Shown one piece after another: positions 42,456 to 51,325 of a DNA stretch of 64,000 bases. The DNA comes from Fundidesulfovibrio soli. GTDB lineage: Bacteria; Desulfobacterota; Desulfovibrionia; Desulfovibrionales; Desulfovibrionaceae. Location: NCBI RefSeq assembly GCF_022808695.1, contig NZ_JAKZKW010000018.1:1-64000 (forward strand), in the 5' to 3' direction. Below the pieces are notes generated by a model. It did not search any database, was not told the origin of the DNA, and was given only the letters and a program-made list of their open reading frames with translations. Numbering within the stretch: the first letter of the stretch is position 1; every line of letters starts with the position of its first letter. The translations under genes and the position numbers were made by a program.

Positions 42456-43777
42456 CCTTTGAGCTGCTCCCGGGCGGTGTACTTCTTCACGAAGTCCACG
42501 GCCTGCTCCACGGTGGCCACGTCGCCCATGACCTGGGCCTTGAGCAACGCGTCGCGGATGATGCCCACGCCGGGTCCGGGAGGCATGGAGAGGATGGTCA
42601 TGATCTCGTTGCCGTTGAGCAGCGGCTCGAGCTCCTCCTCGCGGACCTCCGTGCGGTCGAGCATCTTGAGGTTGTGGTTGAATTCCTTGTAGTTGCCGTT
42701 GCGGGCCTTGATGTCGGCGCGGGCCAGCTCGATCAGGCGCGGGTACTCGTCCAGGCTCTTGAAGCGGCGGATGCCCTTGTCCGTGAGCATGAAGTGGAAG
42801 CGCATGTGCTGGCGCACCAGGTGGCAGATCAGCTCCATCTCGTCAGGGGCCATGCACAGGCGGGAGAGGATCTTGCGCACAACCTTGGCGCCCACGCGGT
42901 GGTGCTGGTGGAAGGTCCAGGCCCCGTCCACGATTTCGGCGGTGTAGAGCTTGCCCACGTCGTGGAAGAGGCAGGCCAGGGTGCCGAACCAGTCGTAGGG
43001 CAGCTCCTCGGGGTAGTGGCGCATGACCTCCACGGTGTGGTCGAACACGGATTCGTCCTCGGTCTCGTTCTTCTTCTGCTTGATGCGCGCCAGGGCGGCC
43101 ACCTCGGGCAGCAGGGCGTGCAGGATCATGGATTCGTAGAGCAGGCGGACGAAAACGTGCATGTTCTCGGCCTCGACCTTGCGCCACTCGTTCATGATCT
43201 CGGAGACGGGCACGTAGTCCAGCACGCGCTGGCCGCCACGCAGGATGGCCATCCAGGTATTGGGGCCGATGGGCAGCCCGAAGTTGGCGGAAAAGCGCAT
43301 GGCGCGCACGGCGCGCAGGTAGTCCTGCTTGAGGGTCTGGTCCTGGATGCCCTTGAAGCGCACGATGCCCTCGGAGAAGTCCGCGAAGCCGTCGTGCGGG
43401 TCTTCCACGGTGGGCATGTAGGGGCAGGCGAAGTAGTCGGGCATGTTCTCGCGCTCGGCCAGGGTCTTGGCCAGGCGCGGGGTCAGGCGGACCAGGCACT
43501 CCTCGGGGTGGGAGGCGTCGGCGTTGTTGGACTGGTAGAAATGCAGGACCGTGTCGCCCTCGACCACGCGGGCGAAGCTGTCGCCTGTGTCGCGCTCCAC
43601 GTTGGGGATCAGCTTCTGCAATTCGTCGAAGGCCACGTCGGTGCAGATGTCCAACTCGGGCTGGGCGTCGGCGGTCAGCAGGCTCTTCTGGAGCTTGGCG
43701 TTGATGACGTAGGCGTCGTACCCGTTACGGATGATGGCCTTGCAGATAGCGACGGCGTCTTTGAACGGCTGGCTCAT
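42452..43777 (-). CDS. degenerate nucleotidyltransferase-HD domain protein
   Basis: A 441-aa protein laid out like a CCA-adding enzyme or poly(A) polymerase with a C-terminal HD domain. The HD part is intact (FDHTVEVM, FHDVGKLY with His272-Asp273, HQHHRVGAKVV). The head domain is eroded: the usual GGxVRD is replaced by AYVINAKLQKSL, while ELDICTDVAFDEL still resembles the DxD region. It may have lost nucleotidyl transfer and act as an HD phosphohydrolase. The start at 43777 follows GGAG by 6 bases. It lies between pyrC and rlmN. Confidence 0.75.
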   Translation of the reverse strand: MSQPFKDAVAICKAIIRNGYDAYVINAKLQKSLLTADAQPELDICTDVAFDELQKLIPNVERDTGDSFARVVEGDTVLHFYQSNNADASHPEECLVRLTPRLAKTLAERENMPDYFACPYMPTVEDPHDGFADFSEGIVRFKGIQDQTLKQDYLRAVRAMRFSANFGLPIGPNTWMAILRGGQRVLDYVPVSEIMNEWRKVEAENMHVFVRLLYESMILHALLPEVAALARIKQKKNETEDESVFDHTVEVMRHYPEELPYDWFGTLACLFHDVGKLYTAEIVDGAWTFHQHHRVGAKVVRKILSRLCMAPDEMELICHLVRQHMRFHFMLTDKGIRRFKSLDEYPRLIELARADIKARNGNYKEFNHNLKMLDRTEVREEELEPLLNGNEIMTILSMPPGPGVGIIRDALLKAQVMGDVATVEQAVDFVKKYTAREQLKG

Positions 43778-43791
43778 GAACACTCCGGATG

Positions 43792-45072
43792 TTACGAAAC
43801 GTGTTTGCCCGCCACGTAGAGCGCTTTGACCACGCCGGTCAGCTCGCGCCCCAGGAGCGGGGTGTTCTTGCCCTTGGAGAGAAGCGCCTGGGGCGTGACC
43901 TTCCAGCGGGCGTTGGGGTCGAAAAGGATGAAGTCCGCCGGGTCGCCGGGCTGGAAGCGGTTCAGCGGCAGGCCGAAGATCTCGGCCGGGCGCTGGCACC
44001 AGGCGCGGATCAGGGCCTCGACTGACAGCTCGCCGCGCGCGGCCAGCTCCCAGGTGACGGAGAGGGCCGTCTCAAGCCCGGAGATGCCGTTGGGCGCCTC
44101 GTCGAAGGGGGTCTCCTTCTCGTGGGCGGCGTGGGGGGCGTGGTCCGTGGCCAGGGCGTCGATGGTCCCGTCCTCCAGGGCGGCAAGCAGGGCCTGCCTG
44201 TCCTCCCCGGTGCGCAAGGGCGGGTTGACCTTGGCGTTGGTGTTGTACCCCTCGCAGGCCTCCTCGGTGAGGATGAGGTAGTGCGGGCAGGTCTCGGCGG
44301 TCACGGGCGCACCCTTGGCCTTGGCCGCGCGGATGACATCCACGCTGCGCTTGGAGCTGATGTGCGCCAGGTGCACCGGCACGTTCAGGTATTCGGCCAG
44401 CAGGCAGTCGCGCGCGGCCTGGATGGCCTCGCTGATGTCGGGGTTGCCGCGCAGGCCCAGGCGGGCGCTGACCACGCCCTCGTTGATTCCGGTGGCCGGC
44501 GCCAGCCAGGGGTCCTCGCAGTGGTCGATGACCGGCACGCCCAGGTCGGAGGCATATTCGAGGGCCCGGCGGAACAGCTCGGAGTCGGACACGGGGCGGC
44601 CGTCGTTGGAGAAGGCCTTGCAGCCCGCGGTTTTCAGCTCCTCCATGGGAGCCAGTATCTTGCCCTCAAGGCCCATGGTGAGCGCGCCCACGGGGTAGAG
44701 CCTCGGCCCGCGCGGGTGGGAGCGGGCGGCCTTGTCCAGCATGGTTTCGGTGATGGGAGCCTGGTCGTTGACGGGGTCGGTGTTGGCCATGCACATCACG
44801 CTGCCGAAGCCGCCCTTGGCCGCGGCGGCCAGGCCGGTGGCGATGGTCTCCTTCCATTCCTGGCCGGGTTCGCGCAGGTGCACGTGCACGTCGGTGAGGG
44901 AGGGCAGCAGCAGAAGCCCCTCGGCCTCCACCACCTTGGCCCCCTCGGGAGCGGCCTGCGAGCCGGAGGGGAACACGCCCAGCACGCGGCCCTTGGCCAC
45001 GAACAGGTCCACATAGTCCTGGGGGGCCTGCGCAAGCGCCGCCCGGCGCACCACGAGATCAGCTTGGGACAC
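43792..45072 (-). CDS. pyrC: dihydroorotase
   Basis: Cyclises carbamoyl-aspartate to dihydroorotate; 426 aa, class I type. The metal motif is DVHVHLREPGQEWKE, followed by MCMANTDPV, HCEDP, LAHISSKRSVD and the catalytic Asp in DALATDHAPHAAHEK. The start is GTG with AAGGAG 6 bases upstream. Three bases separate it from the pyrB stop, the common pyrB-pyrC arrangement. Confidence 0.95.
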   Translation of the reverse strand: MSQADLVVRRAALAQAPQDYVDLFVAKGRVLGVFPSGSQAAPEGAKVVEAEGLLLLPSLTDVHVHLREPGQEWKETIATGLAAAAKGGFGSVMCMANTDPVNDQAPITETMLDKAARSHPRGPRLYPVGALTMGLEGKILAPMEELKTAGCKAFSNDGRPVSDSELFRRALEYASDLGVPVIDHCEDPWLAPATGINEGVVSARLGLRGNPDISEAIQAARDCLLAEYLNVPVHLAHISSKRSVDVIRAAKAKGAPVTAETCPHYLILTEEACEGYNTNAKVNPPLRTGEDRQALLAALEDGTIDALATDHAPHAAHEKETPFDEAPNGISGLETALSVTWELAARGELSVEALIRAWCQRPAEIFGLPLNRFQPGDPADFILFDPNARWKVTPQALLSKGKNTPLLGRELTGVVKALYVAGKHVS

Positions 45073-45075
45073 GGG

Positions 45076-46008
45076 CTACTCCTTGCGTTCCTTGCGGGTG
45101 AGATAGAGGTGGAGCAGCGCCATGCGCACGTCCACGCCCGAGGACACCTGGTCCAGGATGAGGCTCTCGGGGGCGTCGGCCATGTCCGAGGCGATCTCCC
45201 AGCCGCGGTTGATGGGGCCGGGGTGCAGCACCACGCAGTTCTTGGCCGCCTTGGCCAGGCGCGGCATGTTCATGCAGTAGCGCCGGGAGTATTCACGCAC
45301 GTCGGGCAAGAGCCCCGCCTGCTGGCGCTCCAGCTGGAGGCGCAGGCACATGACGGCGTCCACGCCGCGCACGGCTTCGTCCAGGTCGTTGAAAACGGGC
45401 ACGTTCCAGCTTTTCACGGCGTGTGGCATGAGCGTGCGCGGGCCGCACAGGCGCACGTTCGCGCCCAGCAGCCGCAGCAGGTGCACGTTGGAGCGGGCCA
45501 CCCGGCTGTGGGCCACGTCGCCCAGGATGAGCACGGTCTTGCCCTCCAGCCCGCCCCAGCGCTCCGTGAGGGTGAAGGCGTCCAGCAGGGCCTGGGTGGG
45601 ATGGGCGTGCCAGCCGTCGCCGGCGTTGATCACCGCGCAGTCGAGCCGCTCGGCGATGAACTGGGCCGCGCCGCTCATGTTGTGGCGCATGACGATGCCG
45701 TCGGGCTTCATGGCCTGCAGGGTGAGCACCGTATCCTTGAGGGACTCGCCCTTGACCAGCGAGCTGCCGCTCTTGGCCAGGGAGAAGGTGTCCGCCGAGA
45801 GGCGCTTGCCCGCCACGTCGAAGCTGGTCTTGGTCCGTGTGGACGGCTCGGCGAAAAAAAGGATGACGGACTTGCCCTTGAGGATGGGCACCTTCTTCAC
45901 GGGCCGTGAGTTGATCTCCTGGAAGGACTTGGCCGCCCTCAGGATTTCAAGGGCATCGGCCCTGGAAAGCTGGGTGACGTCGAGAAGATCCTTGTGTGGC
46001 CAGGTCAT
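45076..46008 (-). CDS. pyrB: aspartate carbamoyltransferase catalytic subunit
   Basis: Second step of pyrimidine synthesis; 310 aa. The carbamoyl-phosphate motif is [14 protein letters not shown], with the Lys of [14 protein letters not shown] and HPGPINRG near the end. No PyrI regulatory gene is adjacent, so this is the PyrB-PyrC class of enzyme. The start at 46008 has AAGGAG 4 bases upstream. Confidence 0.95.
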   Translation of the reverse strand: MTWPHKDLLDVTQLSRADALEILRAAKSFQEINSRPVKKVPILKGKSVILFFAEPSTRTKTSFDVAGKRLSADTFSLAKSGSSLVKGESLKDTVLTLQAMKPDGIVMRHNMSGAAQFIAERLDCAVINAGDGWHAHPTQALLDAFTLTERWGGLEGKTVLILGDVAHSRVARSNVHLLRLLGANVRLCGPRTLMPHAVKSWNVPVFNDLDEAVRGVDAVMCLRLQLERQQAGLLPDVREYSRRYCMNMPRLAKAAKNCVVLHPGPINRGWEIASDMADAPESLILDQVSSGVDVRMALLHLYLTRKERKE

Positions 46009-46078
46009 AGGGCTCCTTGGGGATGGTGGGGGTGGCCGAGATTCGCACCCGCCATTTTCCATAGGATTCGCCCGGGCG

Positions 46079-47200
46079 TCAATCGCGCAGTGCTCCTTCC
46101 AGCGACGCGGGCAAAACGGCGACGCGCGCGGCTTTGCCGGGCTCGAGCGTGCCCAGGCGGGCGAAACCGAGCACCCGGGCGGCGTTGGCCGAGAGCATGG
46201 CCCCGGCCTCCCGCAGGGTCAGGGGGCAGAATTCAAGCAGCGCCGCGAGTTCCGCCCATAGGTCCAGGTCAGGGGCGGAAGCCAGGGAGTCGGAGCCCAG
46301 GCAGCAGGGCACGCCCGCGTCCAGGAGCGTGCGAACCGGAGCGCGGCCCACCCCGATGACCGAGTTGGAGCGGGGGCAGAGGCAGACCGTGGCCCGGCTG
46401 GCGGCCATCAGGGCGATGTCCTGCCCGGAGAGGTGCACGGCGTGCACGGCCAGGGTACTCTCGTCCAGCAGGCCCAGTTCGGCGGCCCAGGCAACAGGGC
46501 TCATCCCGGGCGCGGCGAAGCCCGGGGGCAGGATGCGCTGGCGCACGAAGTCCGCGAAGTGGCCCGCCCCCCCCGCCAGCAGTTCGACCTCTCCGGCGTG
46601 CTCGGCAAGGTGCATGGAGAAGGCCTTGTCGTGGGCCTTGTCCCAGGCCTTGGCCCGGCGCAGGGCTTCCGGGTCGGTGGAGTAGAGCGCGTGCCCGGCC
46701 AGGCTGCCGCCAGGGACGGGCGTGAATGACGAATCGTCGTACGTATAGCCGAACACTTCGTGCTGGATAACGTAATCAAGCGTTGCGTTTTCCAGCACGG
46801 CAGCCACCTCGGCGCCCTTGCGCGTGGCGATGTCCGCCACGGCGGCCGTGCCGCTGGCCTCCATCTGGGCCACGGCGGCGCGCACCGCGGCCGGGGAGAA
46901 CTCGGCAACTGGCTGGGCGATGAGCCAGCGCACCCACTCCAGGAAACCCGCCCCGAGGAAGGGAGGCAGGCCCAGGTGGGAGAGCTCCAGGTGGCAGTGG
47001 GCGTTGACGGGCGCGGGCAGCAGGGTGGCTTCGCCCATGTCGCGCACGGCGGCCGGAGCCTGGGCCTTGATCGAACGCCAGGGTCCTGCCTCGGCCACGC
47101 GGCCGCCGCGAACGATGATGGCGCCGTCCTCGATGGCCGGGGCGTCCGGTGAGACCAGCACGCGCCGGGCGCGCAGTACGTAGGTGTCGGTATCAGTCAT
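46079..47200 (-). CDS. amidohydrolase, probable aminodeoxyfutalosine deaminase (MqnX-like)
   Basis: A 373-aa TIM-barrel amidohydrolase of the ATZ/TRZ branch. Metal and catalytic residues appear in [33 protein letters not shown] and [15 protein letters not shown]. The NAHCHLELS form and this lineage suggest the deaminase of the futalosine menaquinone route, but generic cytosine- or adenosine-deaminase-like activity remains possible. The start at 47200 overlaps the radical SAM gene stop by 8 bp. Other mqn genes are not in the window. Confidence 0.7.
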   Translation of the reverse strand: MTDTDTYVLRARRVLVSPDAPAIEDGAIIVRGGRVAEAGPWRSIKAQAPAAVRDMGEATLLPAPVNAHCHLELSHLGLPPFLGAGFLEWVRWLIAQPVAEFSPAAVRAAVAQMEASGTAAVADIATRKGAEVAAVLENATLDYVIQHEVFGYTYDDSSFTPVPGGSLAGHALYSTDPEALRRAKAWDKAHDKAFSMHLAEHAGEVELLAGGAGHFADFVRQRILPPGFAAPGMSPVAWAAELGLLDESTLAVHAVHLSGQDIALMAASRATVCLCPRSNSVIGVGRAPVRTLLDAGVPCCLGSDSLASAPDLDLWAELAALLEFCPLTLREAGAMLSANAARVLGFARLGTLEPGKAARVAVLPASLEGALRD

Positions 47201-48251
47201 CTCGCACGTCCAGTTGGAAATCGTCCCTGTCCTCGAAGCGCACGCGGTCGCGCTCCAGGCCCAGGGCTGCGTAGGGGGCGGCCAGCTCACGGGCGTGGCC
47301 CCAGAATCCGCCGCTGACGGCGGCCGGGGCGCGCAGCCCTGCGGCGCGCCTGTCGCCGAGCAGCTCCGCGACAAATAGGTGCAGGGCCAAGGCCCGCACC
47401 CTCATGCCCAAGGCGGGGTGCGTCGGCCCGGCCAGCACGGCGGCCTCAAGGTCCGGCTCGTGGGCCAGGCCGATGCGCGTCACGGCCACGCCGGCGCGCC
47501 AGAGGCGCAGCACCGCCGGGGCCAGGGCCTTGATGGTCCGCTCCAGGCTCCAGGGCTCATACCCGCCCGAGCGCCAGAGCTGCTCCAGCCCCGTGCCTGC
47601 CAGCACCAGGCAGGGGTGCAGACGGACAGCCTCCGGCGCGAGGGCCGCGGCCTGCTCAACGTCCCGTGCGAAATCCTCCGGTGTGTGCCCGGGCAGGCCT
47701 GGCAGCAGGTGCAGGCTCAGGCCCAGCCCCGCCTCGCGAACGGCCAAGCAGGCCTCGAGCGAGGCATCCGCCCCGTGGCCGCGCTCTGCCAAACGCAAAA
47801 CACGCTCGCAGAAGGTTTGCACGCCCAGTTCCACCCTGTCCAGCCCTTGAGCGGCCAGCTCGCGCAGCAGCCCGGCCTGGGCGCGGTCCGGCCGGGTGGA
47901 GCAGCGCACGCCGCTGACCACGCCGCGTTCCCGGTGGCGGCTGGCCGTGGCCATGAAGCGATCCCTCCAGGCGCGGGGCAGGGCGGTGAAGGTGCCGCCG
48001 TAGAAGCCCACCTCCAGGGGGGCGTCCGGCCGGGCCGCTTCCAGGCAGCGCTCCAGGAAGTCGTGCGACTGCTCCAGCGAGGTCGTCTTCACGCCGGTCT
48101 GGGCGTGCTGCGCGCAGAAAAGGCAACGCCCCGGACAACCAGCCAAAGGCAGGAATACCGGCAGGATGCGAGGCCTGGCCTTGCTTGGGGCGGGGTGGGC
48201 GAACCTCAGGGAGGCCCCACGAGGGCACTTGTTTTGATTTCCCTCTTGCAA
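47193..48251 (-). CDS. radical SAM protein (Elp3-like N-terminus)
   Basis: A radical SAM enzyme of about 352 aa with the cluster motif CPGRCLFCAQ and a following FYGGTFTALP, typical of the Elp3/YhcC-like oxygen-independent group, but without a C-terminal acetyltransferase domain. The start is uncertain: a TTG at 48251 has GGGAG 8 bases upstream, and the frame also opens at TTG 48266. It is co-directional and overlapping with the amidohydrolase gene. Substrate unknown. Confidence 0.75.
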   Translation of the reverse strand: MQEGNQNKCPRGASLRFAHPAPSKARPRILPVFLPLAGCPGRCLFCAQHAQTGVKTTSLEQSHDFLERCLEAARPDAPLEVGFYGGTFTALPRAWRDRFMATASRHRERGVVSGVRCSTRPDRAQAGLLRELAAQGLDRVELGVQTFCERVLRLAERGHGADASLEACLAVREAGLGLSLHLLPGLPGHTPEDFARDVEQAAALAPEAVRLHPCLVLAGTGLEQLWRSGGYEPWSLERTIKALAPAVLRLWRAGVAVTRIGLAHEPDLEAAVLAGPTHPALGMRVRALALHLFVAELLGDRRAAGLRAPAAVSGGFWGHARELAAPYAALGLERDRVRFEDRDDFQLDVRDD

Positions 48252-48322
48252 AAAAAAATCTCCCAAGCTACCAAATGGTTATAGTGCTGGTGGAACGCCA
48301 GCGGCTTCGATTCGAGGTGCCC

Positions 48323-48739
48323 ATGTCTGCCGATTGCCTCTTTTGTAAGATCATACGCGGGGAAATTCCCTGCGCCAAGGTCTACGAGAACGACGCGGTT
48401 CTCGCCTTCCTGGATATCGCCCCCGTGAACAAGGGCCACACGCTGGTGATACCCAAGGCGCACCACGCCGACATCTACGATCTGCCCCCCGCCCTGGGCG
48501 CGCAGCTGCTCGAGGCCGTGCAGGCCGTGGGCGCTTCGTTCAAGGGGGCGCTCGGGGCGACCGGCATGAACCTGGGCATGAACAACGGTGCCTCCGCCGG
48601 GCAGATGGTTTTTCACGCCCACTGGCACCTGATTCCCCGCTTCGAGGGCGACGGGCTGAGCCTGTGGCCCCAGAAGAGCTACGCGAGCATCGACGAGATG
48701 AGCGAATTGGCCCGGAAGATAGCGTCTTATATCCGATAA
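48323..48739 (+). CDS. HIT-family nucleotide hydrolase
   Basis: A 138-aa histidine-triad protein with the active-site motif HAHWHLIPR and N-terminal SADCLFCKIIRGEIPC, of the HinT branch that cleaves AMP from amine or acyl conjugates. The start at 48323 is preceded by GAGG. It lies 25 bp upstream of the IHF/HU gene and may be co-transcribed. Confidence 0.92.
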   Translation: MSADCLFCKIIRGEIPCAKVYENDAVLAFLDIAPVNKGHTLVIPKAHHADIYDLPPALGAQLLEAVQAVGASFKGALGATGMNLGMNNGASAGQMVFHAHWHLIPRFEGDGLSLWPQKSYASIDEMSELARKIASYIR

Positions 48740-48764
48740 CCCCTCGACGCCCTTGGAGGACGCC

Positions 48765-49067
48765 ATGAGCGGGAAGACCCTCACGAAAGCTGAAATCGTG
48801 GATTACATCTACGAAAAGACCGAAAAGAACCGGGCGGAAGTGAAAGTCCTGGTGGACAACCTGCTCGAGATCATGAAGCAGGCCATCAAGCGGGACAACT
48901 CCCTGCTGATCTCCGGCTTCGGCAAGTTCGACGCCTATGACAAGCGCGCCCGCAAAGGCCGCAACCCCCAGACCAGCGACTCCATCGTGCTGCCGCCGCG
49001 CAAGGTGGTGGTTTTCCGCCTTTCGCGCAAGTTCCGGGCTGAACTCAACCCGGACGAAGAGCTCTAG
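48765..49067 (+). CDS. HU/IHF-family DNA-binding protein (IHF-alpha-like)
   Basis: A 100-aa histone-like protein. The dimer core LTKAEIVDYIYEKTEKNRAEVKVLVDNLLE and the DNA-bending arm with GRNPQTSDSIVLPPRKVVVFRLSRKFRAELN match the IHF-alpha/HU family; the invariant Pro is within GRNPQT. The start at 48765 follows GGAGG by 6 bases. Confidence 0.9.
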   Translation: MSGKTLTKAEIVDYIYEKTEKNRAEVKVLVDNLLEIMKQAIKRDNSLLISGFGKFDAYDKRARKGRNPQTSDSIVLPPRKVVVFRLSRKFRAELNPDEEL

Positions 49068-49324
49068 TCCGGTCCGGCGAAGCCTTCCATGCAGGCGGTC
49101 CCCTATGGGGCCGCCCGCGCCCCCTTGCCCGTTGCCGATACACGCACGCCCCGGTGCGCGCCCTTGAGGTGCGCCCTGGCGGTGCGGCCGTGATGCCCGT
49201 CATGGCCGATCCGGGCTCTATCGCGTCGCCCTCATGCCCTGCCCAGCCGCTGGAGTTCTTCCGTCTAGCGAAGCACCTGCCGTAATGTCAGGAGTTGCTC
49301 CTCAGGAGCGGATCCATATGGGTG

Positions 49325-49360
49325 TCCAGAGGGGCGAAGCTCCTTTGGCCGCCGGAGGCC
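49325..49360 (-). repeat. dispersed intergenic repeat, copy D1
   Basis: CCTTTGGCCGCCGGAGGC (49342-49359) is the reverse complement of the repeat head. On the minus strand it continues AGCTTCGCCCCTCTGGACACC, the same hairpin-plus-TGGAC arrangement as the other copies. Confidence 0.7.
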
Positions 49361-49394
49361 CTCTTTGAACACGCGGATGCGCCCCGGGGTACAA

Positions 49395-49435
49395 GCCTCC
49401 GGCGGCCAAAGGGCTTCGCCCATTGGAATCCCTTT
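49395..49435 (+). repeat. dispersed intergenic repeat, copy D2
   Basis: GCCTCCGGCGGCCAAAGG (49395-49412) followed by GCTTCGCCCATTGGAATCCC and TTT. Faces away from D1, 35 bases apart, giving an inverted pair as at gyrB-gyrA. Confidence 0.7.
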
Positions 49436-49589
49436 CCGGGATGCTTGGGGCGTAAGGAATCCTTGTCTGATGCGGTCCCGGCAGGGGAGCCGTCCCCTCG
49501 GGGGAGAATGCGCTTTATCCTGTCCCAAGGGCCGGGACGCTCCGCTCCCTCGGCCTCACGGCGTTGCTCCTTATGCCCCGGCTGGCCGC

Positions 49590-50336
49590 TCAGTCCCTGG
49601 CGAGCACGAAACAGTCGGGGAAATCGGCCAGGAGCCGCTCCTGCGCGGCCTGGGCCTCGGACAGGGTAGGGAAGGAGCCGGCCTGCACGCGCCAGAGCAT
49701 CACACCGGTCTGGTCGCCCTGCTGGATGCGCGTGTCGGGGTAGCCGCGCGCGATCATGCGCGCCCTGAGCCGCTCCGCGTTGGCTGTCACCGCGAAGGCC
49801 CCCACCTGCACGGTGAAGGGGCCGGGCAGCTGGCCATCCTTCATGCCGGGCACGTCGCCCTCGGTGCTCAGCCGCACGCGGGCGGTGCCCCTGCCGTGGA
49901 AGCCCAGGGCCTTGGCCCCGGCCGGGGTCAGGTCCACGCAGCGCCCGGCCACGAAGGGCCCCCGGTCGTTGACCCGCACCACCACCGAGCGGGAGTTCTC
50001 CAGGTTGGTCACGCGCAGCATGGTGTTGATGGGCAGCACTTTGTGGGCGCAGGTCAGGTCGCCCGCGTGCAGGCGCTCGCCGTTGGCCGTGGTCTTGCCG
50101 GAGAACCAGCCCGGCTCGTACCAGGAGGCTAGGCCCTCCTCCTGGTAGCCTTCCGCGCTGGCCAGGGGCCGGTAGGTCTGCCCCTTGATGGTGTAGGGCC
50201 GCTGGGTGCCCTTGCCGGCGGGCTTGGGCGCGTGTGAGGCGCAGCCGATGAGGGCCAACGCCAGCGCGAGGCCCGTGACCAGCGGGAGAAGCCGCCGCAG
50301 GGCGCGGGTATCGTGCGATTTTTGCGTTGTGGACAT
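49590..50336 (-). CDS. rlpA: RlpA-like septal lytic transglycosylase lipoprotein with SPOR domain
   Basis: A 248-aa outer-membrane lipoprotein with lipobox LIGC (Cys32). The double-psi beta-barrel contains EGLASWYEPGWFSGKTTANGE and VNDRGPFVAGRCVDLT, with the catalytic Asp in DRGPF. A C-terminal SPOR domain (GPFTVQVGAFAVTANAERLRA) targets denuded septal glycan. Downstream of the two tRNAs, minus strand, alone. Confidence 0.9.
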   Translation of the reverse strand: MSTTQKSHDTRALRRLLPLVTGLALALALIGCASHAPKPAGKGTQRPYTIKGQTYRPLASAEGYQEEGLASWYEPGWFSGKTTANGERLHAGDLTCAHKVLPINTMLRVTNLENSRSVVVRVNDRGPFVAGRCVDLTPAGAKALGFHGRGTARVRLSTEGDVPGMKDGQLPGPFTVQVGAFAVTANAERLRARMIARGYPDTRIQQGDQTGVMLWRVQAGSFPTLSEAQAAQERLLADFPDCFVLARD

Positions 50337-50421
50337 GCCCGGAGGCTAGGGGAAACAAAAAATGTGCGCAAGAGTGTTGACATTCCGGGGCGAGCGGAAT
50401 AGGAACGCTTCTCCGCCGCGC

Positions 50422-50495
50422 TGGGGGATCGTCTAGCGGCAGGACTATGGACTCTGACTCCATCAACCTAGGTTCGAATCCTAGTCCCCCAGCCA
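50422..50495 (+). tRNA. tRNA-Gln (anticodon CTG)
   Basis: The cloverleaf is complete: the acceptor stem TGGGGGA pairs with TCCCCCA (50485-50491), the anticodon loop CTCTGAC is closed by ATGGA/TCCAT giving anticodon CTG, and the T-arm has GGTTCGAATC. G discriminator then encoded CCA. It lies 13 bp upstream of tRNA-Glu. Confidence 0.95.
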
Positions 50496-50508
50496 ACTTA
50501 CATAGCGC

Positions 50509-50586
50509 GTCCCCATCGTCTAGCCTGGTCCAGGACGACGGCCTTTCACGCCGTTAACAGGGGTTCAAATCCCCTTGGGGACGCCA
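50509..50586 (+). tRNA. tRNA-Glu (anticodon TTC)
   Basis: Acceptor stem GTCCCCA pairs with TGGGGAC (50576-50582). The anticodon arm ACGGC-CTTTCAC-GCCGT reads TTC. The T-loop GGTTCAAATC and encoded CCA are present. Followed 9 bases later by a strong terminator shared with the tRNA-Gln gene. Confidence 0.96.
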
Positions 50587-50594
50587 CGAAAATC

Positions 50595-50632
50595 AGCGGC
50601 TTACGCCACGAGCGTAAGCCGCTTTTTCTTTT
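50595..50632 (+). terminator. Rho-independent terminator after the tRNA pair
   Basis: AGCGGCTTACG (50595-50605) pairs perfectly with CGTAAGCCGCT (50613-50623) around a 7-base loop, followed by TTTTCTTTT. Confidence 0.93.
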
Positions 50633-50693
50633 GCCCAAACCCATTCCGCTTCCCCGCGCCCCCGCCGTTGGGCCGTAACCGGGGGCCTGCCGT

Positions 50694-51098
50694 TTATTTC
50701 GCCTTGCGGTAGGTGCCGCCGAAATAGCCCGACATGCCGCATTCGCCGCCCTTGGACTCGGCGTCCACCAGGGCGGTGTCCCCCTTGAAGGAGATGGTGA
50801 ACTTGATGCCGTCGTCCTTGGTGCCGCCCTTGGCCGGGAGGTCGTCGTCCACGCGGCCCCCGCCTTCGTCCATAGGGGTCTCGAAGGTCTCGAAGTCGCA
50901 CATCTGGCCGTTGCTCAAGCTGGTGGTCTTGAACTTGAAGACGAAACCCGGCCCCATGCGCGAGATCGTCATGGTGCCCTTGTAGCCGCGCTCGTTGTAG
51001 ACGTAGCGCCCGGTCACGTCCCTGGCCTGGCATTCGCCGGCCAGCGACAGGCCCAGGCCCGCCAGGGCCAGGCAGGCGATCAGAATCCCTTTGCCCAT
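50694..51098 (-). CDS. exported hypothetical protein, 134 aa
   Basis: A small secreted protein with a clear Sec signal (MGKGILIACLALAGLGLSLAG). The mature part has three Cys and a beta-rich look (RYVYNERGYKGTMTISRMG, GFVFKFKTTSLSNGQMCDFE). No family recognised. AAAGGAG lies 8 bases before the ATG at 51098. The much longer frame continuing upstream is a shadow of the lipase-like gene. Confidence 0.75.
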   Translation of the reverse strand: MGKGILIACLALAGLGLSLAGECQARDVTGRYVYNERGYKGTMTISRMGPGFVFKFKTTSLSNGQMCDFETFETPMDEGGGRVDDDLPAKGGTKDDGIKFTISFKGDTALVDAESKGGECGMSGYFGGTYRKAK

Positions 51099-51325
51099 GC
51101 GTACGCTCCTTTGCGATCGTTTGTGCGCCCCACGGCGGAACGCGAGCGGGATGATACGATGGGGAGCCGGCCGAGTCTGTAGGGGGAATTCCGGATAGGG
51201 TGTCCAGACCGCAGGACGGCTCCGGGCGGTTTCCGCGTTCAATCTCTTCCGATCAATGCCGAGTCCGGGGCGCATCGGCTGCGCCTGCCCGATGGCGGCC
51301 GCCGGGCGTGGCCCGGCGCGCACCC

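Larger units (their letters stand above)
49068..49589. other. 522-bp intergenic region with repeat pair
   Basis: No credible gene. The first part has an imperfect GC-rich hairpin (49094-49115, GGCGGTCCCC-TAT-GGGGCCGCC) that may terminate the IHF gene. Two repeat elements (copies D1 and D2) follow in inverted orientation, then about 150 bp of plain sequence up to the rlpA end. Open frames across this region on both strands look like chance GC-rich ORFs. Confidence 0.6.

Noticed and set aside
50422-50586. tRNA pair as an integration site with an attached island
   Set aside because: No integrase and no duplicated tRNA 3' end were found downstream; flanking genes look ordinary.
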